Shown one piece after another: positions 61,209 through 64,000 of a stretch of DNA of 64,000 nucleotides. A model generated the notes under the pieces. The model was not told where the DNA came from. It saw only the letters and a list, made by a program, of their open reading frames with translations, and ran no database searches. The number at the start of each line of letters is the position of its first letter. Positions within the stretch are counted from its first letter, which is position 1. Source of the stretch: an uncultured Roseovarius sp. (GTDB taxonomy: Bacteria > Pseudomonadota > Alphaproteobacteria > Rhodobacterales > Rhodobacteraceae); assembly GCA_947499555.1 (NCBI GenBank), contig CANMOU010000001.1, forward strand, positions 1 through 64,000. The letters are read 5' to 3'. A program made the position numbers and the translations under genes.

Positions 61209-61865
61209 CTATTCGGCTGCGGGCTTCAGGCTGCTGATCAGGTGGTAGAATTTTTCGCCCTGCACGGCCACATGCGCCCGTATCAGATTGGCTGCTGTAT
61301 CGCCATCACCATCGTGCAAAGCTGCAACGATCTGGGCGTGCTCGACCTTGGATTGCCTCAGGCGGCCACGCGCGCGGAGTTGAGCGCGCCTGAAAGGCTG
61401 AAGGCGGCGTTGCAATCGCAGACATTCCTGTTCCAGAAAACGGTTCCCGGATTGCTGGTAGAGAAAGGCGTGAAATTGTTCGTTTTCACGGTAGTTTCCG
61501 TCAGTGTCCTGCGCCTCTACCGCTGCATCACAACGCGCATTGATCGCTCGTAACTCTGATAAGGCTTCATCGGACATCCGGGACGCCGCAAGCCGCGCGC
61601 TTGTCGCCTCAAGCTCTGCCATGACTTCAAACATTTCGATCAGCTCGATAGGTCCCGGCTGACGTACGAACACACCGCGCCGTGGCAGCTGATCCACAAG
61701 GCCCGACTGGGAAAGTCTTTGCAGTGCCTCGCGAACGGGGGTGCGGGAGACATCAAACCGCTCAGATAGCTGTACTTCGTCAAGCCGTTGGCCATCACCA
61801 AAAGTACCGTCGAAAATAAGCCCTTCCAGCTCATCTGCGATAATATCTGCGCGTTTTCGTTCCAT
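61209..61865 (-). CDS. GntR-family regulator, FadR/FCD subgroup
   Basis: A 218-residue regulator. The N-terminal winged helix (LIFDGTFGDGQRLDEVQLSERFDVSRTPVREALQRLSQSGLV) is followed by an all-helical FCD effector domain with the metal/ligand His pattern (NEQFHAFLYQQSGN, RAHVAVQGEKFY). Divergent from the TRAP transporter genes, with the palindrome at 61912-61921 between them. Such regulators usually respond to small carboxylates carried by the transporter they control. Confidence 0.88.
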   Translation of the reverse strand: MERKRADIIADELEGLIFDGTFGDGQRLDEVQLSERFDVSRTPVREALQRLSQSGLVDQLPRRGVFVRQPGPIELIEMFEVMAELEATSARLAASRMSDEALSELRAINARCDAAVEAQDTDGNYRENEQFHAFLYQQSGNRFLEQECLRLQRRLQPFRRAQLRARGRLRQSKVEHAQIVAALHDGDGDTAANLIRAHVAVQGEKFYHLISSLKPAAE

Positions 61866-61911
61866 GATTTGGCATTATCATTCTCGCCTTTAGTGCGCAA
61901 GACCAGATTTC

Positions 61912-61921
61912 TTGTATACAA
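61912..61921. promoter_or_regulatory. GntR/FCD operator-like palindrome
   Basis: TTGTATACAA is a perfect 10-bp palindrome in the gap between the divergent GntR and TRAP genes. It fits the TnGTnnnACnA form of FadR-subgroup sites, which makes it a good candidate operator for the regulator encoded alongside. Confidence 0.65.
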
Positions 61922-61999
61922 AAATATTGACTTTGAACGCACAACGGCCATGCTGAATTTGGTCCGATCCAGATTCGGAAACCCAAAGGGAGGAATGCA

Positions 62000-62986
62000 A
62001 TGACTATTAAGTTCACCGCCACTGTGGCGGCGACCGCGCTTTTGGCAGGCAGCCTGGCCGCCGGAGCGACCGAACTCCGACTATCGCATCAGTGGTCCAC
62101 ATCCGATGTGCGCCATCAGGTCGCACAGATCGTGGCGGATGAGGTGGCCGCGGCGGATGTTGATCTTGAAATCAAGATTTTCCCGTCAAAATCACTCTTT
62201 AAGCCGCGGGAGCAATATAAACCCCTCAGCCGCGGTCAGCTGGACATGACGGTATTTCCGCTCAGCTATGCTGGTGGTCAGCGTCCGGAGTTCAATCTGA
62301 CTTTGATGCCCGGTTTGGTGAAAAACCACGACCATGCCGCGCGGCTGAATGAAAGCGAGTTCATGGGCAAGTTGGAAGGCTTGATGGCAGAGGACGACGT
62401 GAAGGTTCTCGTGCATGGCTACCTTGCCGGTGGCTTTGTCGGCAAAGACAAATGCATCACCAGCCCCGATGATGTTCAGGGTCAGCAAACGCGCGCCGCG
62501 GGAAAGGCATTTGAACAGATGCTCGCCGGGGCAGGGGCCTCGATCGCTTCGATGGCGTCCTCAGAGATATATAATGCCATGCAGACAGGTGTCTTGACGG
62601 CGGCCAATACTTCTTCTTCATCCTTCGTCAGCTACCGCATCTACGAGCAGGTGGCCTGCTACACGCCCGCCAGCGACTTTGCGCTGTGGTTCATGTATCA
62701 GCCGCTTCTGATGAACAAATCCACCTTTGATGGCCTGACGGAAGAGCAGCAGGCGGCGATTATGGCCGGTGCCGAGAAAGCAGAGGCGTTCTATCTTGAA
62801 GAGGCCAAGAAGCAGGATGCGGAATCGGCAAAAATCTTCGCCGATAACGGTGTTGAAATCGCCAACATGACCTTGGAAGAGTTCGATGCCTGGCGCGCCC
62901 TGGCGCAAGAGACATCTTACAAGGCATTTGTTGAAGACACACCAGGTGGTCAGGCTTTACTTGACCTGGCCCTTTCGGTCGAGTGA
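62000..62986 (+). CDS. dctP: TRAP transporter substrate-binding protein (DctP family)
   Basis: A 328-residue periplasmic receptor. The signal peptide (ATVAATALLAGSLAAGATE) precedes the DctP fold: LRLSHQWSTSDVRHQVAQ, a region around 70-90 (KSLFKPREQYKPLSRGQLDM), and NAMQTGVLTAANTSSSSFVSYRIYEQ. It should bind a carboxylate or related acid. GGGAGG lies before ATG 62000. It heads dctP-dctQ-dctM. Substrate unknown. Confidence 0.9.
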   Translation: MTIKFTATVAATALLAGSLAAGATELRLSHQWSTSDVRHQVAQIVADEVAAADVDLEIKIFPSKSLFKPREQYKPLSRGQLDMTVFPLSYAGGQRPEFNLTLMPGLVKNHDHAARLNESEFMGKLEGLMAEDDVKVLVHGYLAGGFVGKDKCITSPDDVQGQQTRAAGKAFEQMLAGAGASIASMASSEIYNAMQTGVLTAANTSSSSFVSYRIYEQVACYTPASDFALWFMYQPLLMNKSTFDGLTEEQQAAIMAGAEKAEAFYLEEAKKQDAESAKIFADNGVEIANMTLEEFDAWRALAQETSYKAFVEDTPGGQALLDLALSVE

Positions 62987-63048
62987 TCAACACTTGAGCG
63001 GGGCCGCTCGATGCGGCCCCAAACGACCATTGAAAGCAGGAGTGAGCC

Positions 63049-63597
63049 ATGGCTGGCCATAGCAACGCCGCGGTCGCACGCGCCGGTGAAAACCTCTTTT
63101 TGCGCGCCGTTGCAGGGCTCTCGACACTGGCAGGATGGTGCTCTGCCGGGATGATCGTCACCGCTGTGCTTATCACCTGCCAGATGATCTATGTGCGTTT
63201 TGTGCTCAACGGGTCGACAGTCTGGCAAACCGAGGCGGTGATCTACCTGGTCATAGCGGCAACGCTGATTGGCCTGCCTTATGTGCAGCGTCTGCGTGGT
63301 CATGTGAATGTTGATCTCATTCCCTTGGCTCTGCCGCCCAAGGCGCGTTTTGGCCTTGCGATGATCACCCTGAGCCTGTCGATCCTGATCGTGGCCGTGA
63401 TGCTGTATTACGGATATGACTACTGGCACTTTGCCTGGGAACGCGGATGGCGCTCTGACACGGTTTGGGGGGTCCGACTCTGGATCCCTTATCTTGCGAT
63501 ACCGGTGGGTTTTGGCCTTCTGCTCTTGCAGCTTGTGGCGGATATGGTCGCGGTGATTATCGGGGTCGATAAGCCCTTCGGATTGGAGGACGACTGA
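63049..63597 (+). CDS. dctQ: TRAP transporter small permease (DctQ family)
   Basis: A 182-residue four-span protein (STLAGWCSAGMIVTAVLITC; VIYLVIAATLIGLPYVQ; ITLSLSILIVAVMLYYGYDY; IPYLAIPVGFGLLLLQLVAD) with the DctQ RGHVNVDLI motif near residue 82. It scaffolds the large permease. Stop and dctM start overlap (TGATG), so translation is coupled. Confidence 0.92.
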   Translation: MAGHSNAAVARAGENLFLRAVAGLSTLAGWCSAGMIVTAVLITCQMIYVRFVLNGSTVWQTEAVIYLVIAATLIGLPYVQRLRGHVNVDLIPLALPPKARFGLAMITLSLSILIVAVMLYYGYDYWHFAWERGWRSDTVWGVRLWIPYLAIPVGFGLLLLQLVADMVAVIIGVDKPFGLEDD

Positions 63598-64000
63598 TGG
63601 ATCCTCTCGTCCTTGGCGCGCTGGTTGCCTTTTTCACAATTTTTGTGCTCTTCTCCGGCGTTTCGGTCGCGCTGGGCCTGCTCATTGTCTCTGCCGGGTT
63701 CCTGATCGTCTTTGACGGCATGCGCTCGTTAGAGCTGATGCCGGAAATCCTGTTTGGCAAGCTTGATAACTTCGCTCTGCTGTCGATTCCGATGTTTATT
63801 ATCATGGGCGCGTCCATTGCCTCGACCCGGGCAGGCGCAGACCTTTACGAGGCGCTGGAGCGCTGGCTCACACGCGTGCCGGGTGGGCTTGTGGTTTCGA
63901 ACCTGGGGGCATGTGCCCTCTTTTCGGCCATGTCCGGATCGTCGCCCGCAACCTGTGCGGCCATCGGCAAGATGGGCATTCCCGAAATGCGAAAGCGCGG
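63597..64000 (+). CDS. dctM: TRAP transporter large permease (DctM family), partial
   Basis: The first 134 residues of the ion-coupled TRAP permease, cut by the window edge. It starts PLVLGALVAFFTIFVLFSGVSVALG and continues through GKLDNFALLSIPMFIIMGASIAST and LFSAMSGSSPATCAAIGKMGIPEM, the family's early spans and signature loop. The stop codon lies outside the window. Confidence 0.92.
   Translation, partial: MDPLVLGALVAFFTIFVLFSGVSVALGLLIVSAGFLIVFDGMRSLELMPEILFGKLDNFALLSIPMFIIMGASIASTRAGADLYEALERWLTRVPGGLVVSNLGACALFSAMSGSSPATCAAIGKMGIPEMRKR

Noticed and set aside
1-64000. CRISPR array, rRNA operon or intact prophage
   Set aside because: No regular spaced repeats, no rRNA-like stretch, and no phage structural genes were seen.

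Overview
The window looks like a chromosome segment of a marine Roseobacter-group alphaproteobacterium (Rhodobacteraceae). This is inferred from the high GC, the gene content (split his operon, TRAP and tripartite tricarboxylate transporters, pyruvate carboxylase, DUF2147/DUF302/DUF2314 proteins) and the protein style. No rRNA or CRISPR array was seen. Three tRNAs are present: Tyr-GTA, Gly-GCC and Leu-GAG.

Bases 1-6400 form a visibly AT-rich foreign island. It is bounded by two inverted, decayed copies of the same IS3-type transposase stretch: 1-77 on minus matches 6122-6198 on plus at 68 of 77 positions. Inside are a truncated AraC-type sensor, a HlyD-type adaptor, an ABC exporter with an N-terminal C39 peptidase domain, and a row of tiny peptide genes. 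The clearest peptide (5020-5115) has a double-glycine leader and a predicted core of only 8 residues. The peptide genes share about 130 bp of structured 5' leader. A 26-bp direct repeat lies before both the exporter operon and the peptide genes. I read this as a peptide secretion or signalling system and the main novelty of the window.

Bases 6400-11580 are accessory: an ABC exporter pair, an SNase-like secreted protein, and a DUF3489-DUF2924-serine recombinase cassette whose recombinase is broken, ending beside tRNA-Tyr.

Bases 11600-36300 are mostly core genome: rlmB-like methyltransferase, a probable sRNA, hisE/F/A/H/B interleaved with small exported proteins, a GMC oxidoreductase with a Tat-exported partner, glyoxalase, metallophosphoesterase, pyruvate carboxylase, an alpha-hydroxy-acid oxidase, a UvrD helicase with an apparently mosaic 3' half, copCD, lipB, a dioxygenase-like oxidase and a patatin.

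Bases 36300-45450 carry an outer-membrane barrel, a serine hydrolase, and a catabolic unit of acyl-CoA ligase, acylating aldehyde dehydrogenase and TctCBA uptake system with a divergent LacI regulator. Bases 45600-61060 are an exopolysaccharide locus with ExoY-like initiation, several glycosyltransferases, Wzx, Wzy, a Wzc-like co-polymerase, a pyruvyltransferase, a GH16 glycanase and three sulfotransferases, suggesting a sulfated, pyruvylated polymer. The window closes with a GntR regulator and a TRAP transporter running off the right edge.
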